Source: Agelaius tricolor (lineage: Eukaryota > Chordata > Aves > Passeriformes > Icteridae). Taken from it: a stretch of DNA of 64,000 nt. The notes under the pieces were generated by a model. The model ran no database searches, was not told the origin of the DNA, and worked only from the letters and a program-made list of their open reading frames with translations. A program made the position numbers and the translations under genes. The DNA lies in the NCBI GenBank assembly GCA_023055355.1, contig JALJCS010000015.1, positions 11,783,501 to 11,847,500 of the forward strand, read 5' to 3'. Position 1 is the stretch's first letter; the number at the start of each line of letters is the position of its first letter. Shown here piece after piece: positions 1 to 13,100 of this stretch.

Positions 1-3000
1 TAAAAATGTTGTGTTATGTCTGGAGTATGCAAACATATATATATATGCGAACATATAAAATCTAGTGCTCCATTACAGATGTAAAGATTATTGTCAGGAA
101 TGCACCTTTTATTCAATCAAGTTAGAACTGAAATTAAAGGAGTTAGAAAGTAACCATATAGTACCAGTTAAGAAGGTAAACTATGTTTTGTCCAACATAT
201 TTGTGGAGAACTTATATAGAAGTCATGTGTTTATAATAATAAACACACCATTATGATTGGGATTCCTGATAGATTCAGACCAAATTCAGCAATCACCAAA
301 GAGCCAGGAAGTCTACTTGGAACCAACTTCTTATTTGGAATATTTATAAGAAGAATCTCTGCCTTCCCTGAAGTTTTACTTGGTTGGTTTTTTAGCACTA
401 CATAAACAGTATGGCAGTTTAACTATAGTATTTGATGGTTTTAAGTGCTTGGATGTAAAATTTTACTCATCAGCTTAACATCCATGACAGTGCTCTATGT
501 AAGATGTTATTTTGCAGTACTGGTTCACCTGTGTATTACCACTTAGGCAGGCAAATAGATTCCTAGGCAATCACAAGTATTTCCTTAAACATTTCAATCT
601 CTTTAATAATCCATTTTAAGATAAAAAGAGTCATATGGATTATGGGCTGTCTCAGAGAGCTGGGGAGGCCATTTGCCCTTAGCTCATGGTCAGGGGAGAC
701 GTGTGCCATCACTCCTGAACCCAGCACTGAGAGCTCAGCCACGGCTCAACCCTGGGCTGCTGGAACAGGGCACAGCTCTCCCACCTGGAGCCACACCTGC
801 CCCTTCCTCACACACCTGGCACTTTATTTTCTTCCCTTCCATGTGTGCAGTATGGCCACTGCATATTCCTCACTCTTTACCTTAAGGACAAATAAAAGAT
901 AATGGATAACTCACAACCTGAGCTGGAGGCTCAGTCCTTTCTGTGACTGTGTTCTTTTGACCTGGCAGTGCCCCAGGAGGAGACACAAGCAGTGCTGCTG
1001 CTCTCAGCTTTCTCTTGCTCTTTGTATGCCCAGGCTGGCTCTAGGAAGGCACCTACACTCCACAGCCTTTGCACAAGAAGGGTCAGTGTGGAAGGAGCTG
1101 TTCAGTGCACTGCTTTTACTCACTATGTCTCTGAGTACTAAAGATTATCCATACCATTCTAATTTTGGCACAGAGAACAGCAAGAGCTTGGATGCCTCAC
1201 CAGACTCCAGCATCTACTGATTCAACACTGTAGAGAAGCAACAGCAGCCACTCGTGCTGGAGCTGTTCTCTCTCCTCCACTCAAGGCAGCTGATGTGTCA
1301 AAAGCAGTTCTCCTGAGGCATGTGTTGGCTGAGGCAGCCTCTTTGATGAGTAAAGTAAAAAGTGTGCTCTCTAGATAATGCAAACACTTGTACCATTCCC
1401 ACACCTTGACCAGATACATTTTCCTGAAATAGGTGCCTGGCATGTACACACACACACACACACACCAGTTCTCTCCCCTCATACTAGCACACACAAGGAC
1501 TAAGTCAAAGAGCACAGGTTTATTCTGCATTCTCCAGGGTGTCCCTGGAATGTGAATATTATGTGTGACAGATCTGCACAGCTTTCTAACACGTCCAATT
1601 TTTACCACATCTGAGAGATGTAACTGCACCTGCTGAAAAGGCGACACAGCAGGGCCAGCCCTCAGCAACTCTTGTCAACACAGCACCCTTCCCAGACATG
1701 ACGTCTGCACAGCTGGTCTGTGCATGCCCTGTCCTTTCATCAGACTGACCCAGGGCACTGATAACTAATATTTGATAACAGGATTCACTTTGGCTGAAGT
1801 CAGTCTGCGTGTGCTCAGGGAAACAGCTCCGTCTGCTTCCCTAGCAGGGAGAGAATGAGCAAGCAAGCGTGCACGAAGCCTCCTTCTTTAAGCAGCACAG
1901 CTGCTGACAAAGGAGCCTGTATCTCTCGCCTTCTCTGAAGTTAATCCCAGCAGTTTAAAGCAGACTTGTGAAAAAGCATGAATCTGAAGTTACTCTGAAA
2001 TGCTACTCCAAGGACACATTAGTTCCACTAGAGTCAAAGTATATGCCAGACGCAATAGGTCGAGTTCTAGTCGAAGAGATTGCACAGAAAGTAAGAGCTA
2101 ATAATTCTTAATTTGGCATAACATGACATTCCCACCAGCTTCTCTCTCTCCTTCCAGTAATTGTATCTTGGCAGTATACATATTAAAAAATCATTGCACA
2201 AAAGACACATGATGTTGGGAAAAAAAACCCAAAAACCAAAACACCTTTCTTTGTGTTGTGTCATTCCAAAAAATGAAGACACTTTCACTGAAAGGGAAAA
2301 TATGCTGATCAAAACAAAAAGGGGACAAAACCTCATTCATTCCTTATTTGTTTAAGAATTACTAAAAAGAAACATTTTTGTAGGAGGCTAGGGCAACAAT
2401 AATTTAGACATTAATAAATTGAGCATTGTAACAATAACTATTCAATTGAATAGAAGAATTCTGGCAAGAAACTTTTCACATGGCATTCAACAGATATTAA
2501 AATAAATGAACAAAGTATGCAAGTTAAATTACTTCAAAAATAATGACTTTCCAGCATTTTACCATAATGACAACATCCAATAAAAAGATACAATAGCACT
2601 GTGTAGCCTAAAAATTGTCAGTTTTATTTTACAAAGATGACTTCCAAAAGCATCTTGTCATGACAATTGAGTTTTGAGGAAAGACAACCTGATAAATAGA
2701 AGAAATTAACTGTCATTAAAGTCACTTAAGCACTCCTCCTTCCTGTTATCCTTCTCATCTTGGCAGTAAATGATAAGAAGATTTTCAGGGAGGCTCAGTC
2801 ATTGATGGCAGGATCTAGAAAAGAAACAATTTTGCATACAGTTATTCCCAGGTTCCAGTTATTGCATTTCACTAACCTGCACTCAATTGGCTTCCTTCTG
2901 CCCCTGGCATGGGCACAGTGGGCCATGTACTTCATACAAATCACTGCTCCCTGTTACACCTTACCCCATGAAAATATCCAGGTGGCTGCAATCCTGTGGC

Positions 3001-6000
3001 GTTAATATCACATACAAAGGTAACAGTAACAAAGGTAACAAAGTCCCAGTAACAGAGCCCTGTTATCCACCAACTGTGAATTGCAAATACCAGCCAGTGC
3101 TTTAGCCAATAGGGACCAGACATTGCTCATTATCATGCAGTTCATTGCTTATGGGACATGGTTGAACTTGAGCCTGTAACTTCTGGAAAATGCACCACTC
3201 ATCCACAGGAACATACCAACAAAATAAATGAAGGACCAGATGCAATGGTTACAGGAGAATTAGTGAATAGGCAAACTACAACAGCACATTTCCTTCCCCT
3301 GTTCCCTCCCAAAAAACATTACCCAAGATTTTTTCTGACTAAGCAAGCAGCTTCAAGAGGAAAGGAGGGCATGGATTGGGCAAAGAAAAAAGCTCTGAGC
3401 CTTGCATATCCAGACTAAGTCCCGTGCAACCCAGGAGGTTGTGTGCATGGCAACCCCACTTCCAACATACAGAGTAATTAATTGTATTCCCACATTAAAG
3501 CTACCATGGCACACCTCCACCTTGGCAGATTTCTAGCTGGCTTTAATCCTTTCCACCCTCCACATGCCAGGTTCCTCACACCAACTGGCCCTCAGTGACA
3601 GCTGAGTTTTCAATGCCATACAGTACCTTGATGCAAATGGGTTTTGCCCTTTTTTCCACCTTTTGCTAGGCTACACTGCCACTTAGTCACTGCACTGACA
3701 TAACAACTCCACCTTCTCTGCTGCAGTGCAGCTGTACATCCACTGATGTGACAATGGAAGTGAGGGCTTCATCCCTACAGGAACAGAGCTGCCTTTCAGT
3801 TTGCAACTTGCATCATTTTCATGCTGAGGACAGAGCATATGGTCCTTCGAAGGGACATCAAAATAAATATGACAGGTCAGTGCAATCATCATACTGAATG
3901 AATTCAAATGATGCCGTATCTAAAATGAAGTGTGTGCACATAATAAAGATTCAAATGACAAAAAAATTCTCCTACCCTTTATCCCTCTCTGAATTATTTA
4001 TGAATTCTGCAACTCCAGCTGTTGCCACCAGCCCAAGGACACTACTTCATTTTGGGAATGACACTTCATATTAAAAGATAAGTTAACAAAAGAAAACAAA
4101 AAGAAGGAAAAAAAGGACACTGGGGGCCTTTAAAGACCACAGAAAAGCACAATACATCTCTTCCCAGCTCTTACAAAGGAAAATAATCAACAATCAATTC
4201 TGTTCGTGTTTCTCAACTTGTTTCCATAATTCCAGACACAGATTTCAACACTAATGCATTAAGTCAGCCATGCCTTTTTAACCATTGCAGTTAAGCAAGA
4301 CTCTCACAGCATCTTGGATCCCTCACATATTTTTATAGGGTTATCTCAGTCTTACAGTTCACCATAAGCCATATGCCAACACATCAAAGACTGTGATACT
4401 ATCTGCACTACTGACACCTTTTAATACATAAAATGGTCATTCCAAAAGAATAAAATATTTGCATATATGGAATTGCTTTTGGGAAAGCAATAATTTGTCC
4501 ACAAATTTAAACAAAAAGAAGCAACACCTTCAAAGTGAAGTTTAGGGCACAAAGAATTGGTTTCAAGTAATCATGACATTTAGATGAGCAAATTCTACAC
4601 AGTGCTGTCTGCCTACTTGTAGACTGCTCTGATTTGGATTCCATCACACACTAGTTCTTAGATTTCAAATAAGTAATTTGGCAATGGGAAGGAGGCAGCA
4701 TGGAGAAGGCTTAGCCAGTGAGCACAATTTCCATCACCTACATCAACATGCTCTCCTCTCTTACTTTAAACTAAACTTGTTTTAGTTGGCTGCTCTGTAG
4801 AGCAGATAGATAACACAGAGGCTCAGTAAACAGGAAAAAAAAATATAAATCTACCATTGGTTTTGGTTGCTACTTTATTCACCATGGAATCAAGATCTGA
4901 ATTGTTACACAAAACCACCCACTACAAGAACATACTGATGTATTGTGTTCACTGTGAAATTAACTGAGTCAAAATCTGCAAGTTGCTCAGTGCTGAGGGA
5001 CACAGCCCCTAAACAGGAGCCCCTCATGAGTGACCAACAGCTTCATCTCTGCCACAAATGATATCATTCTGTTCTCTATCCATGATCTTAATTTCACAGT
5101 GTTTTCTACTTTTACCTTTACCTAACTGAACAGCAATTGGGCTTATGTTCTGTTCCTGGGAGATCCCAAATGCCACAAGAACTTTTAACCACTTTCAACA
5201 AATTAATTATTTAGGATTTTTTTCTTGTCTGAGGTTTTTATTTTCTCCTCCATAAAAATGGACTAACAATTGTCACAGTTCTAACACAGAAAGATGTATG
5301 AATAAACTGCAGAGCTTCCAAGGTACCATCATCAGACAACTCCAGTATCACCCACAAATTAAAATAAAAAGCCAAAAATGCACCATTTGCCTTTAGTGCC
5401 AAGCACACGGTTCAGGCCTGAGCTGGAATGTCAGATATTCAATAAATAAACTCATCTTTGGGAAAGGCAGCAAAGCCAGAGTTGTTGCCTGTCTCACAAG
5501 TGAAAAATGCCAATGGCTTGCAAGCAGAGATCTGCTGTTACTCAGTTTGGTACCATGAGCTCATGCAGTGTTATCCAGGAAAAGGAGATGTTGTTAAAAC
5601 AAACATTTATTTGCCCTTCAGTCTACAGCAGAGCTGGCACCCAGCCCTGAACAGTCTCCCTCTTCCTCGCTACTGTGGGAAAGCTACTGAACAAGAATCC
5701 TCCCCTTCCATCTCCTGCTGTTGGCCAAAGAAACAAAAAGGCACAGAAACAAAGAACAGGCAGAGAACCTGAGGTGTGTAAAATGTCACTGAGCAGGAAG
5801 TTAAGGTTCTACACTGGAACATTTGTAGATCTCTTGTAACATTTACAAGAGCCCCAAATTCTCCTCTTGTCACAGCTATATATTTCAGTTTATTAATAAT
5901 GATTAATATTCTCCAATATTTTGGAAATATGCACAAATCCTCTCAAAACTACAATTATTTAGTTGTAACCCACTCAAACGTACATCATACTTTTTTTTGA

Positions 6001-7250
6001 AAAGTAGCAAATTAAAAACAGGAACATATCTCACATTCCAGGGTTGCCATTTAACTCTCAATGCCACAGGTTCTCAAGTGCCTCCTGAAATAGTTTCTAG
6101 CTGTGCTAAAGGAATGACATTTGGAAAAAAATCACCTGTGTGCTGATAGGAAAACATCCTTCTGAAGATTTTCACAAGCTAGTTGGATGCAATTGAAGTT
6201 AGTCCTCAGAAAATAAGAAAAGTCGTCTTCATGCCCAAACATGCTCACTAAATGCTTCTGGCTATGACATTATTTCATAATTGACACATTACACACAAAC
6301 AGCCCAAGAAAATATCTTTTTGTCTATGTCTGGATTACACGGCTATTTATACCCAGTGCTTCTGCAGAGCCTTCCCCATGTTGCACGATGCTCTTGAATA
6401 CAAATGACCAATTGATCCTTTCACATGATAGGGTGGGGGTTTTTTTAGTGTTCAATACTTCTAATGTTTAAAAAAATTGTACCTCAACATGGTCTTTAAT
6501 CCTTACCCTGAACAATTTGAGTACATTTGTATTAATCTATTAGATGCTTTTCCACACCACACCTATGGCACTGCATAAATTACTGTAATTTAAATGAATT
6601 ACTGCTTGAGAATTCTCATGTGGTAAGAAACATGCAGTATTATATGTTATGGAAAGAAAAATGTGCATTATGGTAACTAAGTTTTATACCACAGTATATC
6701 TAGGTGCTCATAAACCAGCCATTCTAAACTGCTGAAGGACAAGAATATTAGACTGATCACACAGAACACACATCAGTATGTCAAGAAGTCAATAATAGGA
6801 AATTAAATCTACAGTTTCTTTAGATATATTCCAATGCCCATATTGAGATTCCACATTAAAAATGCCATTAGGCTAGCTGAAGAATATTACTGCAAAAGAT
6901 ATTTACACCTATAGTAGTTCTATCTCTGCCCTGGATAACTTGCATTTTCCTGTGTTTAATCTACTGAAACATATTGAAGAAAAAACAACTTGGAGAAAAG
7001 AAAAAATAAACAGAAAAAAAACCCTGAAGTTCTTTTGTTACATTACTCCACATATTACCAATGTTTAAGGATGACTTGTTTAAGACTGCACATTTCAACT
7101 ACCTAACACTAAAGAATGAAAAGCTTCTTGCTACAAGCTAAAAAGAAAGTCTTTACCATGCTCCTTGAAGAGCTCATTTTCACATTACTCAGGCTTCATT
7201 ATGCTGAATCAATATTCGTTTAGTCACTGGGTTATTGACATATTTTAAAA
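1..7250. other. AT-rich intergenic DNA upstream of IRX5
   Basis: No gene is recognised on either strand. Open frames are short, stop-bounded and resemble no family I know. The stretch holds a short AT-dinucleotide run near 34-47, a CA microsatellite at 1446-1465 and scattered A-rich runs. By synteny with other vertebrates this side of IRX5 faces IRX3, and distant enhancers are expected here. No boundary can be drawn for any of them from a single sequence. Confidence 0.6.
1446..1465. repeat. (CA)n microsatellite
   Basis: About ten uninterrupted AC dinucleotides. It is a simple repeat without other context. Confidence 0.9.
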
Positions 7251-7254
7251 TAAA

Positions 7255-7620
7255 AGTATACCCTTCAGCTACTGCACTCATTACGGGTAATTTGTCTTGT
7301 CAGGGAGCAGGGAATATTATCCCAGTCTTTCAGGGGCTGACAGCCCATGGAAATACCTCCCCTTGGTTACAACTGTAAATAATTTTAAGGTAAAATATTG
7401 AAAAATCAATGACTGTTTCCTGCAATCTGTCACAAACAAATCAATCATAATCTGCACAGCCAGAGAGTATGATTTGAAGGAGATGAGAGCAGATGTAATT
7501 CTTGGCTGGAATCTCTCATTTCAAAATCACCTCACATAATGGTGTCATCATTTAAACACTTAGCAGTCACTGCAACTGCCACTCATAACATCTAGTTGGA
7601 CAAAACCACAAGGAAGAGGA
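7255..7620. promoter_or_regulatory. candidate conserved noncoding element
   Basis: This non-repetitive block is dense in homeodomain-type sites: a TAAT core near 7288, TAAAT/TAATT motifs near 7375-7385, and a PBX/HOX-like AATCAATCA near 7438-7447. Its mixed composition, without simple repeats or ORFs, resembles known Iroquois-cluster enhancers. The call is inferred from texture alone; alignment to chicken and human between IRX3 and IRX5 would settle it. Confidence 0.25.
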
Positions 7621-9900
7621 GGAGAAATGCCACTGCTGTTATGTAAACAAACACTTTATTTCAATGGTTGCAACATTAGCGAATTTCACAGATATAACAA
7701 CAAGGCTTGCCCCTCCACAAACATCCAAGGTGCTTTTCCTTCTCAGTGGAAGACTGCCTATAAATGAGCCTCTCAAAATGCAAAGCATTTTAAATTTTAA
7801 AACCAAACTATGCTTCATAAAAAGTGAGAAATAATATCTGGTACTAATACTACCTCTAAAAATATTTTATTCACTTCAAATTGCTCATAACAGAATTATG
7901 CATCAAATTCTTAAGAGATTAAGAAAGGAGAATTATCTGAGGTACCTTTGTCTTTTTAAGAGCAATAAGGATTTCAATGCTTCTTTGTCCTCTACATATT
8001 ACATTTCACATCTAATTTTCATTAAGCACACACTGACTCAACTTTTGGGTAGGAACCACTGCAAAGTATATGCGAAAGAAAGTCACAACCTACATAAATT
8101 AATTGCTAATATATTTTCAACTTGCATTCAAAGATTAAATGTTGTATATGGAATTACATCTATATAAAGGATCAATTTATACATAAAGAATTAACTACTG
8201 CACTCAGAATGCTATAAACTGACCTTTGTAGATGTGAATAAATTGTGCAAAACTAATCTATTTTTACAGAGAAACACTAATGCTTAGACTAAAATTATTT
8301 CCTCATTTGTCCCCCCACCTCACTACATTTTCACCCCAATACTACAGTGTTTAAAAGAATTCTCTGCAGATAAAACAGGATAAAACTGTTGTAAAACTGC
8401 AAAATGCCTAAGCCTGCATTTTTTGCACAAACAAAATTTACAAATGCTCATGGAGTGTTTCCCTCTGGAGTCTATAATTTGAGCTCTTAATCTTTAATGT
8501 GCAGAGCCCGTTATCACATACTCATTTTAATCACATTAACCTTAGCAACTCCTAATTCTGAATATTTATCTTACAACTGTGAGACTAAGAAAAAAATGCA
8601 ACCAAAAAGATGAAATTATTTCCTCTTTTCTTGAAAAAAATCCCTTAATACTGTTTTAAAAAATCAAAGAATAGGGCATATTGTACATCTAAGTAAACCT
8701 CTCCAAGGTTTGCCTTCCTTTAAAGCAGGCTTTAAGTCTCTTTATCTTCTACTTGGAAAACATACATCTCTAACTCTATTGATATACATCAAAACCACTA
8801 TTGTTTGTAGCAGCTGGACAGATTCCCTTTCTCAGCAAAATAAATTATTAAAAAAAAAAAAAAAAGAAACTGAAGTCTTAAAGAAGCAGTTAGTGCCTTA
8901 GAGGCTAACTAAGTGTAAATACCAGCCATGAAGAAAATCAGCTTATTGTGGGGAAGGCCCCTCCACAGTGAAAGGAAGAGGGAGGAGGCAGTGGCTGAGC
9001 AATTGCTAAAAACCAAAGTAGCTCCTAGAAATGAGTTGCAGTTGCCCACTTTTTCCCTGGATGAGATCTATAATGAAGCTATCCAATAGACAGCCCCAGG
9101 CTCCTCAGCCCCCTCACATGTCCTCCTGGCCCAGGGACAGTGACAGAGGGAAGCCCTGCTCCCCAGGCTAAGCCATTGTGCGAGGGGGAAGCGCGGCACG
9201 CACAGAACGCGCCGGCAGCTTCCCCCTGTGCCATTCCCCTGAGCCAGCTTCTCATTTCTTGTGACAATCACCTAATTAGGTGGGTCAAGAATTGCAGAAG
9301 ATAGAAGAGATTCATTCTTCCTTACATGCCAGCTTTCCTATTTGTAAAAAGGAAGGCAATGGCTCTTCCACTCCATTGTAAGGCACTTAATAAATGTTAA
9401 TAATAATTAAGTCAGTCACATCTCCCAGACAACACTGTCAGATCTTTTTTTGCAGTATTTCAGAACTATTTGGCTCAGGAGGGAGCTCCCACAAGCTCCA
9501 GACAGAAAAGGACTCACAGATTCCATCCTTCAATGCAAGAGGTCACAGAGGGCTGTGCCACAGCAGACATTTCACAAGCCCTGAGGAGCAAGAGCAGCAC
9601 ATGCTGCTGCACTACAGATGTTAATAGGTCAGCACTGTGAGTGCAATTTCCTGCTGGACAAAGCATTAAGATGCTCTAACAGCTAGTAGGACTGTGAAGT
9701 CTTTCTGGTTAAGAAGTTGAACTAGATTCAATTTCTTGAATGAAAAGATGGTTTGGGTTTGTTGTTTTTTTTTTTTTTTTTTATATCTCAATCAAGAAAC
9801 AAAAGCACTACTGGTTATGCAAAGAGCTGAAAAAAGAAAGACACTGAAGAACCTACGAGCATTTCCTCTAGTACCCACCTTCTCCATTTACTGCTCTCAC
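7621..9900. other. intergenic DNA with poly(A)/poly(T) runs
   Basis: No gene is recognised. A 16-base A run (8850-8865) and an 18-base T run (9765-9782) are present. Neither is linked to a recognisable retrocopy body or to target-site duplications. One GC-rich patch at about 9090-9250 contains the hairpin listed separately. Confidence 0.55.
9184..9226. other. GC-rich nested inverted repeat (hairpin)
   Basis: A perfect 9-bp outer stem pairs GGGGGAAGC (9184-9192) with GCTTCCCCC (9218-9226). Inside it GCGCG and CGCGC can pair around a loop of about 12 nt. The patch contrasts with AT-rich surroundings. No known small-RNA family is recognised, so it is reported only as structure. Confidence 0.5.
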
Positions 9901-9914
9901 TCATAATGTTAATT

Positions 9915-10164
9915 TAAATCACTGGCATATGTTCATTTATTTAATGCAGCTCCACATGATCACTAAACAATATAGCAATGCCATATTACATCATGCAACA
10001 TTACTGACATGACACTATTAGCAATACTATACCTAATGAAGTTTATAAAGTCTTCGTGTTTGGGCATTACAGAAAGATGAAGAATCCTGCTTTGAAATAG
10101 CTCCTGCCTTCCAATTCTGTCCTTCCCTTCTTCAGCATTGCTGAGACCATCTCACTGAGCTCAT
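9915..10164 (-). ncRNA. candidate 3' exon of divergent transcript (CRNDE-position)
   Basis: Read on the minus strand, the exon follows a strong acceptor: a pyrimidine tract ending in CTCTCCAG, with the exon starting at 10164. An AATAAA hexamer lies at 9936-9941, which would put the 3' end near 9915. A weaker internal donor (ATTAG|GTATAG) at 10033/10032 could instead make 10033-10164 an internal exon of 132 nt. The exon contains an in-frame stop at 10132-10134 for the small ORF described separately. The call rests on splice and polyA signals only; no transcript was available. Confidence 0.35.
9936..9941 (-). terminator. polyadenylation hexamer AATAAA (minus strand)
   Basis: TTTATT on the + strand reads AATAAA on the minus strand. 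It lies about 190 nt after the last predicted acceptor of the divergent transcript and is followed by G/T-containing sequence. Such hexamers are common in AT-rich DNA, so it counts only together with the exon model. Confidence 0.3.
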
Positions 10165-13100
10165 CTGGAGAGAACAAAAATAGAAAACAACATACTTATT
10201 ACATGCACTGTGCAATTTTCTCAACAGAAATGGAATAAAGTTGATGTATCTGGAAACATTAATTCTGCATTTTGTAAGTGACTAAACCCAGCACCACAAA
10301 GGGAAGTGCCCCAGCTCTAATGCTTTGCTTAATGAATCATATCATACTCATAGCAGATTACTTACCATTAACTCTGAACAGGACTTAATATGGTTAAAAA
10401 TACTGCAAGCCCAGGTGTATTCTGGCTTTGTACTAGGTCTCTTCCCATATTCAGGCAGGTACAGGATAGGATGGACTGCTGGGTTCATTTTCCCCACTGT
10501 GCATCTCGCTGCTTCTCTCTTGGGTGCAATCTGGAAAGGCAAAAAAAAAGGGATGTATGGAGAATGGGGGCTGGAACAAAAATACAGTATTTGTCACTAA
10601 TTCAGACAGCATGTTTCTCTGACAAACAAGGATTATAGACTGAGCAATGCAAGGGTTTCTTCACTCATTGATCCTGTATGTTTGTTAAATCCCACAAACA
10701 CTATGTTAGTGTCACATCCCACTGGATGGTGTTCAATCCTGCATGTTCCAAGAGGTGCACCACAAACAGGTGCCTATGGAAGTCCAAGATCTTAGGAACA
10801 GGGCAGTTTAATGGCATTTTGCTAATGAAACAGTGATAGAATTAATCATTTGCTCAAAAGCACAGGAGTCTAACAATTATATGAGCATGGACACCAATTT
10901 ACATCTGAACATTTCTGAGACAAGCAGAGTTCCTGTTAGGTAAACTGAGGCCAAGGTTACACGAACAAATCTAGGTCATAGGATGTGCCAGAAATGCAAG
11001 GAGAAAACAAACCCAGGTCTAGCCCTTTGCGTGCTATTAAGTTTTCCAATCCCTTCTCAGCCAGCCTAAAAGTCTCTCCACCCTACTGCAGCCTCCTCCC
11101 AAAGAATGGATGACCTGGATGACCTCAGCTTAAGTTTTACTTAGGGCCACAGCCGCACAGTGTATATTACAGGGAATATCAGCTGAACTTTAACTGATGC
11201 AAGAAATTAAATACTGAAATAAACTTAAGAAAAAGCATAAAGGAAAAAAAAACCTTTAAAATTACTTCTGAAACTTAGGCTCTACAGAGCTGTCCTCTTC
11301 CCAAGAGACATTCAGGAAACATAATGCCCACAGGAGCTGGGAGACAGCAAGGTCCTTCCTAGATAAAAGCCAGAAAGTCAGCACAAACAAAGCAATTCTC
11401 ACACTGCCAATATCATAAAGAAGTCATAGGCACCTTTTTATAATGACAGAGTATTCTTAATAAAAGCTTCAAGCAGGTTTTACAGCTGCATATTATCCAA
11501 TGAAACCAGTAATAAACAGCACTGTAGAATTATTTAGTGCAACTCCAATACGCCGAGAGTCTCAACCTGGGTTTTATTTATCACACAGGCTAAAATGTTT
11601 GTTCTTGGCTTTACAGTAGCAGCCAAGCCTGTAGCTATCTTTTATCCCAGCACACTGCCATCTGGATATTGATACTTTGCTATGGGATATGAAAGAAGAG
11701 CATAGTTACCTAATACAGCTTAATTGAAAACACAGCACCTACATATTATACCATGCATTATTTTACACAAAATTAAATCTGAAGGGCATGAAAATTTCTG
11801 TAGATGTCAGCAGAGAATATTTCAGAGGTAAATGCTGTGTTCGTCATCTGCGCTAGAAATGCTAAAAAATACTGTGAAAAATATGTGCTTACAAGAAGAA
11901 AAAGCTTGTTTTTGCTCTGTTGGGAAAAAGGAAATTGCTCAGAAAGGTGCATCTCCTTCAGCAAGAGCAGGAGAGTAATCAGTCACATGTTTATTAGTAC
12001 ATTAAACTCTGATATGGTGATCCATATTCACCTTGAATGGTCCAACTGGTTTGTTTTTCTCCTCAAGCAATGATTTAATAATAAAAAAGAAAAAAAGTAT
12101 GCTGGTTCTACCAATACATTCACTTTAATCTGCAAAAAACAGCTTTAAGAATCATCTACATCTGCACCACTCACATTAAGGAATACAGACTAAAAAGCTC
12201 TAATAAAATCCCAGAAATTAGGAACTGTTAAAAAGAATTCCTTGGGTGTAAGGCCAGAAAGGCTACCTGGCTTTATGCTTCTCCTCAGAGAGGTACTGCT
12301 GAGCTCTTTCAAACACCAGTCATAAGGACTGCAAATATATGGAAGTAAAGTAGATAAAGCACAAAATCTTTGGAACACAACACTGCTATTAAGACACTCA
12401 TCTCTAACACCCACACTGAAGGCCAGATTCCAGCTGCAGGAGCTCCCACCACGCTGCAGAACCTGCAGGCAAAAGGGAATTTGCCACCATGAGGGAAGCT
12501 ATGGGCTCATGTAGATCCCATAAAGCAGCACAGGGAGCCACAGCCATCCTTCCCACTGAGCTGCTCCTCATTTGCTGTAAGAGCCAACTAACAGGAGATG
12601 TGGCTTGCTTTAAGTGAAAAACTTGCTCTAGACATGAAAGAAAGCAGTTTTTCATTTTTCACTCAGAGTCTATTTTCTGCATGTGTCCATGGAACTGTAA
12701 GTAAAATAAACCCTAAAGACATTCTTAACTTAGTCCATACTATGCCAACAAATTCAAGCAAATAATGCCATTTAAGTTAATTACAGGAAACTTCAAGGAA
12801 ACTGAAATGCAGTTTCAGGTTCTCCCATGATACTGTCAAGATCTTTGGAGTTACATGCTCAGTACAATAACTAGGTGCTTGAAAGACTTGTCAGCTGCAC
12901 TTTTCTATTTTATTCCACACACTAAAAAGGCTGCTGAAGTGATTAAAAAAAAAAAAAAGACTGGAACTGATAATCAGGCTTCTTTTAGCAGACAAGAAGT
13001 GATCTAAAATAGAGAGGCTTGGAGAGAAAAGCAAAACTACCTAATACCCAAATGCTAGGCACAGAAGAGTAATTCTAGGTGTTCACGAGTTTACACCTCA

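Noticed and set aside
1222..1668. 148-codon minus-strand open frame
   Set aside because: It passes through a CA microsatellite, has no recognisable domain and no splice support.
8850..8865. Poly(A) run as the tail of a processed pseudogene
   Set aside because: No gene-like body upstream and no target-site duplication.
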